A stretch of 64,000 bases of DNA, from assembly GCF_000420505.1 (NCBI RefSeq), contig NZ_ATVB01000006.1, forward strand, positions 1 to 64,000, written 5' to 3'. Under the pieces are notes generated by a model that did not search any database, was not told the DNA's origin, and saw nothing but the letters and a program-made list of their open reading frames with translations. Position 1 is the first letter of the stretch. The number at the start of each line of letters is the position of its first letter. The position numbers and the translations under genes are program-made. Shown here piece after piece: positions 36,332-46,168 of this stretch. This stretch comes from Alloscardovia omnicolens DSM 21503 (GTDB lineage Bacteria > Actinomycetota > Actinomycetes > Actinomycetales > Bifidobacteriaceae).

Positions 36332-37072
36332 ATGATTCATGTTTCTGTTATTGGCGCTCAAGGTCGTATGGGTAGTCATGTAGTCGCAGCAGTGAATGCT
36401 GCGCAAGACATGCAATTGGTTCATGCTCTCGACCGCGACGATGATTTGAACATCATCAGCACAGATAATACAGACGTCGTTGTGGAGTTTTCTGTTCCAG
36501 ATGCTAGTTTGAAAAATGTACTTGCCATGGTTAACAAGAATGTGAATGTTGTGGTGGGTACTACGGGTTGGATCGAAGAGAAAATGGATACTGTGCGCGA
36601 AGCACTCGAAGAGCATCCAAATATCAGCGTATTTATTGCTCCTAACTTTGCTATCTCCACAGTGCTTGCCGAGCATTTCGCCGCACAAGTAGCCAAGTAT
36701 TTCGAGTCAGCGGAAATTATTGAACTGCATCATCCAGATAAAGTTGATGCGCCAAGCGGAACAGCTTTGCACACAGCTCACAAAGTAGCTGCAGCACGTA
36801 AGGCTGCGAATATGCCTGAAATCCCAGATAATACACAGACAGATGGCGGTTCACGCGGTCAAGTCGTTGAAGGTATTCATGTGCATGCTGTGCGTTTGCG
36901 CGGTCTGAACGCTCATGAAGAAGTTCTGTTTGGGAATGCGGGAGAGCAGTTAGTTATTCGTGCTGACTCCTTCGACCGTACGTCCTTTATGCCGGGCGTT
37001 TTGCTGGCTGTACGTCATGCAGGCGAAAAGCCGGGGCTGAGCGTCGGCTTGGATAACTACTTAGATTTATAA
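36332..37072 (+). CDS. dapB: 4-hydroxy-tetrahydrodipicolinate reductase
   Basis: DapB reduces the product of DapA in the diaminopimelate/lysine pathway. The 246-residue protein starts with the NAD(P)-binding VIGAQGRMGSHV and has the family signature ELHHPDKVDAPSGTALHTA, including the catalytic HH and lysine. ATG 36332 is preferred because AAGGAGAT lies three to ten bases upstream; a longer frame from 36275 would add 19 residues unlike the family. It is followed 54 bases later by dapA, forming a two-gene unit for meso-diaminopimelate or lysine synthesis. Confidence 0.95.
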   Translation: MIHVSVIGAQGRMGSHVVAAVNAAQDMQLVHALDRDDDLNIISTDNTDVVVEFSVPDASLKNVLAMVNKNVNVVVGTTGWIEEKMDTVREALEEHPNISVFIAPNFAISTVLAEHFAAQVAKYFESAEIIELHHPDKVDAPSGTALHTAHKVAAARKAANMPEIPDNTQTDGGSRGQVVEGIHVHAVRLRGLNAHEEVLFGNAGEQLVIRADSFDRTSFMPGVLLAVRHAGEKPGLSVGLDNYLDL

Positions 37073-37126
37073 ACGTAGAGAAGAAACTATTGCGCTAAGT
37101 CAAAGCCAAAGGGTACTTTGTAAATT

Positions 37127-38035
37127 ATGACTACCGAGATGCATCTGTTAGAAAGTGCGCCATTCGGGCGAGTAATTCCAGCTATGGTTACTCCTATGAA
37201 GGCGGATGGAACTGTTGATTACGAAGCTGCTCAAGTATTGGCTAAGCACCTCGTTGAAGATGGGGCAGATGGCATCCTACTTAATGGAACTACAGGAGAA
37301 TCTCCAACCACGCACCTTGAAGAGAAGATTGACCTTGTGCGTGCGGTAAAAGAAGTAGTGGAGGTTCCTATCCTCACCGGAGCAGGATCAAATGATACCG
37401 CTCACTCCGTGCGCATGGCTGAACATATTCAGGAAGCTGGGGCAGACGCTCTGCTCATTGTTGCGCCATACTACTCTCGTCCTTCCCAAGAAGGCATTTA
37501 TCAGCACTACAAGGCTGTAAATGACTCCTCGGACGTGCCAGTAGTTATTTATGATGTGCCAGGACGTACCGGCGTGCGTATTTCCACGGAAACTTATGTA
37601 CGTTTGGCAGGATTATCGCAAGTTAAAGCTGTAAAGGACGCGACTGGCGATTTGGCTGCTGCAGTGGTCAAGAAAATGGAAACAGGCTTAGCTTGGTATT
37701 CTGGTGATGATGGCGTCTATCTGCCATTTCTCTCTATTGGTGCTGTGGGTATTATTTCTGTGATTGCTCACGTAGCATCAGGACCATTGCGCGATTTAAC
37801 AAACGCTTTTAACGAGGGGCACATTCTAGAAGCTCAGCGTATTGCTGTGCAATTAGCTCCTCTTGTTGGCGCTTTGAACGGTGACGGTTTCCAAGCAGTT
37901 ATGGCTAAAGCTGCTTGCCATGTACAAGGATATATGGATAGCACTGCTATGCGTTTGCCAAATGTGGGTCCTCATCAGGCACAGTTGGAGAAGGCATGCG
38001 AAGGAATGCGTGCAGCAGGAGTTCTCAAAGCATAG
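37127..38035 (+). CDS. dapA: 4-hydroxy-tetrahydrodipicolinate synthase
   Basis: DapA condenses pyruvate with aspartate semialdehyde. The 302-residue TIM-barrel protein contains LLNGTTGESPT (substrate loop), YDVPGRTGVRI and the Schiff-base lysine in KAVKDATGD (Lys170). The length is normal for the family. It is the second gene of a dapB-dapA pair; the next gene, RNase J, follows 163 bases later. In several actinobacteria dapB, dapA and rnj occur together in this order, which supports the assignments. Confidence 0.96.
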   Translation: MTTEMHLLESAPFGRVIPAMVTPMKADGTVDYEAAQVLAKHLVEDGADGILLNGTTGESPTTHLEEKIDLVRAVKEVVEVPILTGAGSNDTAHSVRMAEHIQEAGADALLIVAPYYSRPSQEGIYQHYKAVNDSSDVPVVIYDVPGRTGVRISTETYVRLAGLSQVKAVKDATGDLAAAVVKKMETGLAWYSGDDGVYLPFLSIGAVGIISVIAHVASGPLRDLTNAFNEGHILEAQRIAVQLAPLVGALNGDGFQAVMAKAACHVQGYMDSTAMRLPNVGPHQAQLEKACEGMRAAGVLKA

Positions 38036-38156
38036 CGCTCAAGCATAGCTCGCCATAGTAGCGGCTACAAGCTACCCAGTATGTAAATCTAAAAGGGTAA
38101 CCAGAGCCGTACACAAGAACATTAAGTAGTTTGAGGTAGTGGATTAGGCTTACAAC

Positions 38157-38176
38157 GAGTTCGGCGAGACGAACTC
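38157..38176. repeat. Small hairpin upstream of rnj
   Basis: GAGTTCG (38157-38163) and CGAACTC (38170-38176) form a 7-bp stem with a 6-base loop, 22 bases before the rnj start. It may affect translation or stability of the rnj message (RNase J often controls its own mRNA in other bacteria), but nothing more is visible. Confidence 0.3.
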
Positions 38177-38198
38177 ACCATAAAACGAAAGGTTCATA

Positions 38199-40112
38199 AT
38201 GCCTTCCACTCAAGGAAAACAAGGAACACAAGAAAAGAAGACGCAACGTAAAAACTCACGTTCAGCGTCTACAACAGCAAAAAAGAAAACGTCTACGCGC
38301 GCTCAAGCTAAATCAACGGCGAAGAGCACGCGCCTACGCACTAACCGCAAGAACAACGGTTCAGTGCGTTCTGTTAATGCGCAAGCAAATCCTCATACCA
38401 CGTCGGACGGCAAGCCATTAATTGCTCCTCCTAAGTATCGCAAGGGCTCTATGCGCATTGTTCCGCTCGGCGGTTTGGGAGAAATCGGTCGTAATATGAA
38501 TGTAATCGAATATAACGGTCATATTCTTCTTATTGACTGCGGTGTGCTGTTCCCTGAAGAAGAGCAGCCAGGTGTTGATTTAATTTTGCCTGATTTCAAC
38601 TACATTAAAGATCGTCTCGATAAAGTTGAGGCTTTGGTTCTTACCCATGGTCATGAAGATCATATTGGCGGTGTGCCATATTTGCTGCGTTTACGTAAAG
38701 ATATTCCTCTTATCGGTTCTCAGCTTACCTTGGCTTTGGTTGAAGCAAAGTGCAATGAGCATCGCATTAACCCAATCTTAAAGCCTGTTCAGGGGCGAGA
38801 TAAGATGAAGGTGGGTGCTTTTAACCTTGAATTTATTACGGTTACGCATTCTATTCCAGATGCCTTAGCGGTTTCTGTGAAAACCCCTGCAGGTCATATT
38901 ATTGATACGGGCGATATGAAGCTCGATCAGCTGCCTTTAGATCATAAGATTACTGATTTACGTCAGTTCGCTAAGTTGGGTGAGCAGGGCGTTGATTTGC
39001 TCATGTCTGACTCGACGAACGCAGAAGTTCCAGGTTTCGTGAAGCCAGAAACCACGATTGGTCCAGCATTGGATCGTGCTTTTGCTGAAGCAAGCCGCAA
39101 GATTATTGTGGCAAGTTTCTCTTCGCATGTTCATCGCGTACAGCAGGTTGTTGATGCTGCTCATAAGCATGGGCGCAAGGTTGTTTTCGTGGGACGCTCG
39201 ATGGTACGTAATATGGGTATTGCTGCCGACTTGGGCTATCTGCATTTGCCAGAAGATACCGTTGTAGATCTCAAGAAAGCACATGATATTCAAGACGATA
39301 AGATTGTATACATGTGTACAGGTTCTCAAGGTGAGCCAATGGCAGCTTTGGGACGTATTGCTGATGGCAATCATCCAGATATTTCCGTGGGAGAATTCGA
39401 CACTGTTATTTTGGCAAGCTCCCTGATTCCAGGTAACGAACACGGAGTGTATAAGGTTATTAACAAGCTCACACGCTTAGGTGCTCGCGTAGTTAACAAG
39501 GATAACGCTGCTATTCACGTGTCTGGTCACTGCGATGAAGGCGAATTGCTGTACTTCTACAATATCGTGCAGCCAAAGTCAGCAATGCCTATTCACGGTG
39601 AGCATCGTCACTTGGTGGCTAACGGTTTAATCGCTGTGAAAACAGGTGTGGATCCTCATAACGTCGTTCTTGCAGAAGACGGTGACGTGGTCGATCTGTA
39701 TAAAGGTCATGCTGCTGTTGTGGGTTCTGTGCCTTGCGGATACGTATATGTAGATGGTCAATCAGTCGGCGAGATCGGCGAAGAAGAACTCGAAAAGCGT
39801 CGTATTCTCTCAGAAGAGGGCTTCGTATCATCTTTCCTCGTTGTCGATACAGATACACAAGAAGTTATTAGCGGTCCAAAAATTTATCTGAATGCTGTAG
39901 CAGAAGATGAAAGCGATTTCGAGGAAGTGCGCTCACGCATCGTTACAGATGTAGAAGATGCTTTAATCCGCGGAACGCGCGATACCCACCAGTTGCAGCA
40001 AATCATGCGTCGCACTTTGGGAGGCTGGATTGCCCGCAAGTTCAAGCGCCGTCGTCCAATGATTGTGCCTGTCGTTGCAGACGTGGCACAAGATGTGCAG
40101 CCAAAACAGTAA
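38199..40112 (+). CDS. rnj: Ribonuclease J
   Basis: This metallo-beta-lactamase/beta-CASP nuclease matures and degrades RNA with 5'-exo and endo activity. The metal site LTHGHEDHIGG is present at about residues 145-155, then further motif residues in VTHSIPDALAV and DTGDMKLD, and the beta-CASP region SDSTNAEVPGF and HVSGHCDEGEL. The first ~85 residues are a Lys/Arg/Ser/Thr-rich extension typical of actinobacterial RNase J and absent from Bacillus proteins. Total length is 637 residues. It is a single-copy style RNase J and is placed after dapA as in related organisms. Confidence 0.95.
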   Translation: MPSTQGKQGTQEKKTQRKNSRSASTTAKKKTSTRAQAKSTAKSTRLRTNRKNNGSVRSVNAQANPHTTSDGKPLIAPPKYRKGSMRIVPLGGLGEIGRNMNVIEYNGHILLIDCGVLFPEEEQPGVDLILPDFNYIKDRLDKVEALVLTHGHEDHIGGVPYLLRLRKDIPLIGSQLTLALVEAKCNEHRINPILKPVQGRDKMKVGAFNLEFITVTHSIPDALAVSVKTPAGHIIDTGDMKLDQLPLDHKITDLRQFAKLGEQGVDLLMSDSTNAEVPGFVKPETTIGPALDRAFAEASRKIIVASFSSHVHRVQQVVDAAHKHGRKVVFVGRSMVRNMGIAADLGYLHLPEDTVVDLKKAHDIQDDKIVYMCTGSQGEPMAALGRIADGNHPDISVGEFDTVILASSLIPGNEHGVYKVINKLTRLGARVVNKDNAAIHVSGHCDEGELLYFYNIVQPKSAMPIHGEHRHLVANGLIAVKTGVDPHNVVLAEDGDVVDLYKGHAAVVGSVPCGYVYVDGQSVGEIGEEELEKRRILSEEGFVSSFLVVDTDTQEVISGPKIYLNAVAEDESDFEEVRSRIVTDVEDALIRGTRDTHQLQQIMRRTLGGWIARKFKRRRPMIVPVVADVAQDVQPKQ

Positions 40113-40133
40113 GTAATGAAGTAAAGGAGAAAA

Positions 40134-42710
40134 ATGCCAGGAGCAAATCTCACCCGCGTAGAAGCGGAAGAACGCGCAGGAATCGTGACGAATGTGCGCT
40201 ACAACGTGCATTTAGATGTAACTGGATCAGATACTGATTTCCGCTCTATTAGCACTATAGAGTTTGATGCTACTGAAGGTGCGTCAACCTTCCTCGATTT
40301 AATCGCTAACACGGTTAATTCCGTTGAACTGAACGGTCAAAAGCTCGATCCTGCTACAGTTTTTGTGGATAACCGTATTGAATTGAGCAATCTGGCTGCG
40401 CATAATACAGTTACCGTGGATGCTCTTGTACAGTATTCACGCACAGGTGAGGGTATGCATCGTTCTGTTGACCCAACTGACGGCAATGTCTATTTGTACA
40501 CACAGTTTGAGGTTCCTGATGCACGCCGCGTTTATGCAGTGTTTGATCAGCCAGATATTAAAGCAGAGTTTGATTTTAGCGTTGATGCCCCACAGGGTTG
40601 GGAAGTTATTTCCATTATGCCAGCCAACGAGCCAGAGCAGATTGCTGATGGTGTGAACCGTTGGACGTATCCAACCACGCCAAAGATGAGCTCTTATTTA
40701 ACTGCTTTCGTAGCTGGTCCTTACGCGAGCTGGCATACGTCGCATAAGCTGTCTGATGGTCGCGAAGTTCCTATGGCTATTTATGCTCGTCAGGCTTTGA
40801 AAGAAGCTATGGCAAAAGACGTTGATTACTTATTCGACGTGACTAAGGCGGGTATGGACTTCTACGATAAGACGTGGGGTGTTCCATATCCATACGCAAA
40901 GTACGATCAGCTTTTCGTGCCAGAATATAATGCTGGTGCTATGGAAAACATTGGAACTGTAACTATTCGCGATTCTTATGTTTTCGAATCCAAGGTAACT
41001 GACGCTATGGCTGAACGTCGCGATGTAACGGTTTTGCATGAACTGGCACACATGTGGTTCGGCGATTTGGTGACTATGAAGTGGTGGAATGATTTGTGGC
41101 TCAATGAGTCTTTCGCTGAATTCACCTCCACCTTGGCGACTGCTGAAACCACCCAGTGGCATGATGCTTGGGCAACCTTTGCTTCGGGCGAGAAAAGCTG
41201 GGGACAAGCTCAGGATGAAATGCCATCTACCCATCCAATCGTGGCTCCAATTAATGATCTGCACGATACCGAAGTCAACTTTGACGGTATTACCTATGCT
41301 AAGGGCGCTTCCGTGCTTAAGCAGCTCGTAGCATATGTGGGACGCAAGGAATTCTTCGAAGGTATTCATAACTATTTGCGCAAGCATCAGTATGCTAATG
41401 CAACGTTGGCAGATCTGCTCGCCGAGTTGGAAGCAACTTCTGGTCGCGATTTAAAGAGCTGGTCTGAGCAGTGGCTGGAACACGCTGGCATTAATACTAT
41501 TACCTCCGAAGTGCGCACTGCTACTGATGGCACGATTGAAGAGATGGCTTTGGTGCAGACAGCATCTGAAGAGTATCCAGTTTTGCGCGACCATCGTTTG
41601 GCAGTAGCATTCTACGATGAAAATGCTGATGGCAAGATTGTGCTCACGCAGCGTTTCGACCTTGATGTTACGGGAGAGCGCACGGTTGTAGAGGCTGTGA
41701 AGGGCAAGAAACGTCCAGCTTTCATTATGGTGAATGAAGATGATTTAACATACACCAAATTGCGTTTTGATGAACAGTCTTTGGATTTTGCTCAGAAGAA
41801 CTTGTATAAGTTCGACAGCGCTTTAACTCGTGCAGTAGTATGGCTCAGCTTGTGGGATATGACTCGTGATGCTCAGCTTCCAGCTGTTGATTTTATTAAC
41901 ACATCCTTGAAGGCATTGAGCACTGAGAAGGAATCCACAACCTTCCGTTATGCTTTGGGACAGATTGCTACCACAGCTGCACATTATGTGCCTGCTGCGC
42001 GTCGCGATGAGATTAAGCAGCATATTGGATTAGAATTCTTCCGCTTGGCAGGTGAAGCAGTAGCTGGTTCCGATGAACAGTTCCAGCTTGTTACTGCATA
42101 CCTTAACAACGGTACCGACCCTGAGTTTGCTGCACGTTCTTCCGCTCTGTTAGACGGCTCGCTTGTTTTTGATGGCTTAGAGATTGACAACAATATGCGT
42201 TGGACTATTCTCGTAGCTCAGGCAGCAGCAGGCGTTATTGATAATGAGCGTATTGATGCAGAGCTTGCTGCTCGCGATACGAAGGAAAATCGTCAGTTCG
42301 CTGTTATGGCTAAGGCTGCAATTCCAACTGCTGAAGCTAAGGCATGGGCTTGGGATCAGGCATTGCATAACAATGAGTTGACCAATTCTCAGCTGGAAAA
42401 CGTGGCTGGTGGCTTCTCTATGAATTCTGACCCAGCTTTGTACGAAAAATACGTAGACAAGTATGCTCAGATTATTGACTGGGTATGGGAGAATAAGACC
42501 TTCCACATGTCTGAAGCATTATTGCAAGGAACAACACGTGGATCAGGCTTGTATCCAAGTGCTTCTGATGCTGCGCGCTTGGTTGAAGTAGGCGAAAACT
42601 GGTTGAACAGTCATGCTGATGCGCCTGCAGCTTTGCGTCGTATTGTCATAGAAAATCTCGATAGTTCACAGCGTGTTCTGCGCGTTCAGCGTTACAACGA
42701 GAGCTTGTAG
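40134..42710 (+). CDS. pepN: Aminopeptidase N (M1 family)
   Basis: The 858-residue cytosolic zinc aminopeptidase removes N-terminal residues from peptides. It shows the substrate-recognition motif GAMENIGTVT near residue 268, the zinc site HELAHMWFGDLVT (His302 begins the motif), and NDLWLNESFAEF with the third ligand glutamate. The C-terminal ERAP1-like helical half is complete. AAGGAGAAAA precedes the ATG. It is followed by a terminator before glmM. No signal peptide is seen. Confidence 0.95.
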   Translation: MPGANLTRVEAEERAGIVTNVRYNVHLDVTGSDTDFRSISTIEFDATEGASTFLDLIANTVNSVELNGQKLDPATVFVDNRIELSNLAAHNTVTVDALVQYSRTGEGMHRSVDPTDGNVYLYTQFEVPDARRVYAVFDQPDIKAEFDFSVDAPQGWEVISIMPANEPEQIADGVNRWTYPTTPKMSSYLTAFVAGPYASWHTSHKLSDGREVPMAIYARQALKEAMAKDVDYLFDVTKAGMDFYDKTWGVPYPYAKYDQLFVPEYNAGAMENIGTVTIRDSYVFESKVTDAMAERRDVTVLHELAHMWFGDLVTMKWWNDLWLNESFAEFTSTLATAETTQWHDAWATFASGEKSWGQAQDEMPSTHPIVAPINDLHDTEVNFDGITYAKGASVLKQLVAYVGRKEFFEGIHNYLRKHQYANATLADLLAELEATSGRDLKSWSEQWLEHAGINTITSEVRTATDGTIEEMALVQTASEEYPVLRDHRLAVAFYDENADGKIVLTQRFDLDVTGERTVVEAVKGKKRPAFIMVNEDDLTYTKLRFDEQSLDFAQKNLYKFDSALTRAVVWLSLWDMTRDAQLPAVDFINTSLKALSTEKESTTFRYALGQIATTAAHYVPAARRDEIKQHIGLEFFRLAGEAVAGSDEQFQLVTAYLNNGTDPEFAARSSALLDGSLVFDGLEIDNNMRWTILVAQAAAGVIDNERIDAELAARDTKENRQFAVMAKAAIPTAEAKAWAWDQALHNNELTNSQLENVAGGFSMNSDPALYEKYVDKYAQIIDWVWENKTFHMSEALLQGTTRGSGLYPSASDAARLVEVGENWLNSHADAPAALRRIVIENLDSSQRVLRVQRYNESL

Positions 42711-42741
42711 AACATCTGCGTATTACACGCCATCTACACTT

Positions 42742-42781
42742 AACCTGCCGTGCTACTACAATGGGAAGCCGGCAGGTTTTC
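42742..42781 (+). terminator. Intrinsic terminator after pepN
   Basis: AACCTGCCG (42742-42750) pairs with CGGCAGGTT (42770-42778), followed by TTCT; the right arm runs into a GTTTT. It lies between pepN and glmM, and its presence argues against a glmM start upstream of 42800. Confidence 0.7.
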
Positions 42782-42799
42782 TATAACAAAGGAGAGACA

Positions 42800-44170
42800 A
42801 TGCCTCGTCTTTTTGGAACTGATGGTGTGCGCGGTTTAGCAAATGGTTTGCTCACTGCTGACCTTGCATTGAAAATGGGTGACGCAGCTGTGCGCGTTTT
42901 TGGAGCAGATGCCGCTCATGGACGTCAACGTGCTTTAATCGGTCGAGATACTCGCGTATCCGGTGATTTCCTGGCTTCAGCTTTAGCTGCGGGTATGAGC
43001 GCTGGCGGTTTCGATGTTATTGACGTAGGTATTTTGCCAACCCCAGGTTTGGCATATCTCACTTCTATTTTGAACGTAGAAATGGGAGCTGTTATTTCTG
43101 CTTCCCACAATGCTATGCCAGATAATGGTATTAAGTTCTTTGCCCGGGGAGGTTTCAAACTTCCAGATGCGAAGGAAGATGAGATTGAAGAAATTCTTGG
43201 CACAGATTGGGATCGACCAACGGGTGCAGGAGTGGGTCGCATTTCTCACGATAATGTTACGGCAAGCAACCTCTATATTGATCATTTGGTCAGCTCCATT
43301 GCTCCTGTGGGTAAAGATAAGATTCAGCCACAGCCTTTGAAGGGACTGCGTATTGTGGTTGATTGCGCTAATGGTGCAACATCAGCAGTTGCGCCTGAAG
43401 CTTTACGCCGCGCAGGAGCCGACGTGATTGTGATTAATGCTTCTCCAGACGGCTACAATATTAATGATCATGCAGGTTCAACGCATCCTGAACAGTTGCA
43501 GGCGATGGTTAAAGCCAGCGATGCTACTATGGGCGTAGCTTTTGACGGTGATGCCGACCGCTGCTTAGCTGTGGACGAAGATGGCGTTATGGTTAATGGC
43601 GACCAAATTATGGGTATTTTAGCTCGTGCCTATAAGCGTGAAGGAAAGCTCAAAGACGATACTCTTGTTATTACCGTTATGAGTAATTTGGGCTTGATTT
43701 TAGCGTTGAAGGACATGGGTATTAAAACCGTGCAGACCTCTGTGGGCGATCGCTATGTTCTTGAAGCCATGCTTCAGGGCGGATATACGCTTGGCGGTGA
43801 ACAGTCAGGACATGTGATTAATAGGGAATTTGCTACCACAGGTGATGGCACATTAACTGCGTTGTGCTTAGCTAATGAAGTGATGAAGTCCGGTAAGAGC
43901 TTGAAAGAGTTGGCTGCAGACTTCCCTCAGCTTCCTCAACAGCTTGTTAACGTGCCGAATGTCGATAAACTTGCTGCTTACACGAACCCTGCTGTACAGG
44001 AAGCAGTACGCGCAGAAGAAGCAGTGTTGGGAGAAACCGGGCGCGTTCTTTTGCGTCCTTCAGGAACAGAGCCTTTAGTGCGTGTGATGGCAGAAGCTGC
44101 AACACAAGAACAGGCAGATGAAGTCTGCGAACGTTTAGCAGCTGTTGTAGCTCGTGAGCTTGCATTATAG
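42800..44170 (+). CDS. glmM: Phosphoglucosamine mutase
   Basis: GlmM converts glucosamine-6-phosphate to glucosamine-1-phosphate for peptidoglycan precursors. The 456-residue protein begins MPRLFGTDGVRGLAN, has the phosphoserine loop ISASHNAMPDNG (Ser102), the metal loop DGDADRCLAVD, and the late sugar-binding GGEQSGHVI and phosphate-binding RPSGTEPLVRVM. ATG 42800 is chosen because of AAAGGAGAGA just upstream; an ATG at 42761 lies in the preceding terminator. The def gene follows after 12 bases, so the two are co-transcribed. Confidence 0.96.
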   Translation: MPRLFGTDGVRGLANGLLTADLALKMGDAAVRVFGADAAHGRQRALIGRDTRVSGDFLASALAAGMSAGGFDVIDVGILPTPGLAYLTSILNVEMGAVISASHNAMPDNGIKFFARGGFKLPDAKEDEIEEILGTDWDRPTGAGVGRISHDNVTASNLYIDHLVSSIAPVGKDKIQPQPLKGLRIVVDCANGATSAVAPEALRRAGADVIVINASPDGYNINDHAGSTHPEQLQAMVKASDATMGVAFDGDADRCLAVDEDGVMVNGDQIMGILARAYKREGKLKDDTLVITVMSNLGLILALKDMGIKTVQTSVGDRYVLEAMLQGGYTLGGEQSGHVINREFATTGDGTLTALCLANEVMKSGKSLKELAADFPQLPQQLVNVPNVDKLAAYTNPAVQEAVRAEEAVLGETGRVLLRPSGTEPLVRVMAEAATQEQADEVCERLAAVVARELAL

Positions 44171-44182
44171 AGGGAGAATACT

Positions 44183-44836
44183 ATGGCGTGGAATAGCGCA
44201 CATATAGACAAAGAGTTTGACCGTGAAGTGCGTGCTCTACTCGCAGATACTGATGAAGATGGTAATTTGCCTATTGTGCAGCTGGGTGAACCAGTTTTGC
44301 GCATGCAAACCGAGCAGTATGATGGTCAGTTAAGCCAGAAAACATTAGTAAAACTGATTGAGTTGATGCGTTCAACCATGCTTGCCGCTCCAGGAGTAGG
44401 TTTAGCAGGGCCTCAGATTGGTTTAGGACTAGCTATTGCTGTGCTCGAAGACCACGTGCGCGATGATGCTGATGATCCGCGCGGTATAGGAGAACTTCCT
44501 TTTACCACGATTATTAATCCGCATTATGAGCCAGTTGACGATCAAACAGCAAGCTTCTATGAAGGTTGCCTAAGTTTTGATGGTTACCAAGCTGTGCGTA
44601 AACGCTACGTGCATATTAAGGCTACGTGGATGGATGAATTTGGCAATAAGCATGAAGAACTTATGCATTACTGGCCGGCACGTATTTTCCAACATGAAAC
44701 TGATCATTTGAATGGGGAAGTGTACATTGATAAAGCTGAAACTCGCAGCTTAACTACCTACGATAATCTTGAAGATTATTGGGCATTCGAAGCAGTTCCT
44801 CAAGAAGCATCCAAAACCTTAGGTTTCGAGCTTTAA
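44183..44836 (+). CDS. def: Peptide deformylase
   Basis: The enzyme removes the formyl group from new proteins. The three motifs are present: GVGLAGPQIG, EGCLSFDGYQ (cysteine metal ligand) and HETDHLNGEVYID (HExxH-like ligands HETDH). At 217 residues it is longer than the minimal enzymes, with an N-terminal extension (AHIDKEFDREVRALLADTDE) seen in bifidobacterial forms. It ends just before a G/C-run terminator. Confidence 0.95.
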   Translation: MAWNSAHIDKEFDREVRALLADTDEDGNLPIVQLGEPVLRMQTEQYDGQLSQKTLVKLIELMRSTMLAAPGVGLAGPQIGLGLAIAVLEDHVRDDADDPRGIGELPFTTIINPHYEPVDDQTASFYEGCLSFDGYQAVRKRYVHIKATWMDEFGNKHEELMHYWPARIFQHETDHLNGEVYIDKAETRSLTTYDNLEDYWAFEAVPQEASKTLGFEL

Positions 44837-44841
44837 TTGCT

Positions 44842-44876
44842 GGGGGGGTGGCGTATTACAATACGCCACCCCCCCC
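44842..44876. terminator. Very stable G/C-run terminator between convergent genes
   Basis: GGGGGGGTGGCGTATT (44842-44857) pairs perfectly with AATACGCCACCCCCCC (44860-44875) with only AC between the arms. The outer part is seven G:C pairs from homopolymers. It sits between def and the leftward MFS pseudogene; on the plus strand it is followed by a T-run only after 11 bases (GTTTTTTT near 44888). The G and C tracts are prone to length change. Confidence 0.7.
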
Positions 44877-44881
44877 ATAGG

Positions 44882-45950
44882 TTACAGGTTTTTTTCTAAA
44901 CGAATCATAAGCGCAGAAAAAATCAAAGCCATAATTACAATAATTGCCGTTGTTATAATCAAGGCATCTGAATAATGCTGTTTCTCAATAAGCGCGTATC
45001 CTGCATAAGCAAAAGGAATAAAACCAAAACTTACAGCATAATCAAGAGAACTGATACGTCCCAAATATTTTTCAGGTGAACGTTGCTGCAGAGCAGAACC
45101 CCATGTTACTCCTCCCAGCTCAAACCCAATACCTGCAATATATCCTATGGAAAGAGCGGCAGAAACATACGACCATGTGATTTTTGATGATAACGGGATG
45201 ACATACAGAGGCAAAATAACATCTCCAGCACCGCTATCTATGGCAAGAGTAATAGCCCAGAAAATCACACCGATAAGAAGTCAGCGATATTCCTTAAAGA
45301 GGTGAGGAGCTGTTTTGAGTGCGTCTACAAGAGATTGCTGTTGATCCTCGTTTTTCGTGTCGTCAAAGCTTTTCAGAACATGAACAAGAGCCAAAAGAAT
45401 AATCGTGACAATACCGCTCAAACTGGCAATAGCAAAAAGGACTTGAGCAGAAAAGTGGGCGGCAATAAGTCCTGCTAAAACAGGAGCACCCACATAAGCA
45501 ATATTGCGTAATGTGCGCACAAAACCATTGGCTTGAACTAAATAATCATGCTCAACAACCGCCGGTAGCAGTGAATAGAGGGCAGGCGAGCCCAGAGCAG
45601 AGATAAAAGCAGTAAGTAAAGAGAAAAGCTGAACTTGCCAAGCTAAACCATAGCGCCACGTGAGCACAGCAAAGCCGCTATACGTTACAACCGATATTGC
45701 GGCAGCGATTACAGAAAATACGTTTCTTACTAAAACGGTCAGCCAGAGCACCGCCAATAAACGCGCAGATAAGTGTGGGCAGAGTGCGGGTGAGTAAAGT
45801 GAGAGCCAGACCTGCGGCATCGTTATTTTGGGTATTGGTGAAAACAAGTCCCATAGAAAACATGACGCCAGCTAGCCCTTGAAGTGATTGAGTAAGAGCT
45901 AGCTTGACAACAGATGCATTCAGCCATGTGGGATGAGAAATATGATGCAT
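44882..45950 (-). pseudogene. MFS exporter (EntS-like MFS_3), broken by a frameshift and a stop
   Basis: Three minus-strand pieces make one MFS protein of about 356 residues. The start (ATG 45950, preceded by AAGG) encodes the first spans up to ALADRFSKK; the frame then shifts near 45722 to continue as VFSVIAAAISVV, restorable by removing one T from a four-T run. A later TGA at 45281-45283 follows HLFKEYR, after which the same frame continues with LLIGVIFWAITLAIDSGAG to the end (RLEKNL, 44882). The segment LADRFSKKR is a typical MFS loop. The two independent lesions make a non-functional gene likely, unless both are sequencing errors. Confidence 0.75.
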
Positions 45951-46168
45951 GATGAACCTTTTCGAATGCGTGAATATGGATGTTTTATGAGCAAACAGAA
46001 AAGGATCGTCGATACTGTGCGGAGATTTTTACCGTGACTATCTTCTTTTATTCTCTGGAAAGATGTAAACAGTTATGGTAGTCTCATTTTTTGATTTCTT
46101 TGTAAGTTTTGAATCATGGACAGAGCTGCTAGATGATCCAGCCCAGTCTAAGGAATGTAACTGGGCGT

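Noticed and set aside
36135..36335. Small plus-strand frame (MPVLTHKNGFKT...) upstream of dapB and the similar minus-strand frame at 48040-48270
   Set aside because: Their similar starts result from the DNA repeat itself; they diverge completely after the repeat and have no ribosome binding sites.
42761..42799. Longer glmM start
   Set aside because: It lies within the pepN terminator and adds residues not found before MPRLFGTDG in the family.
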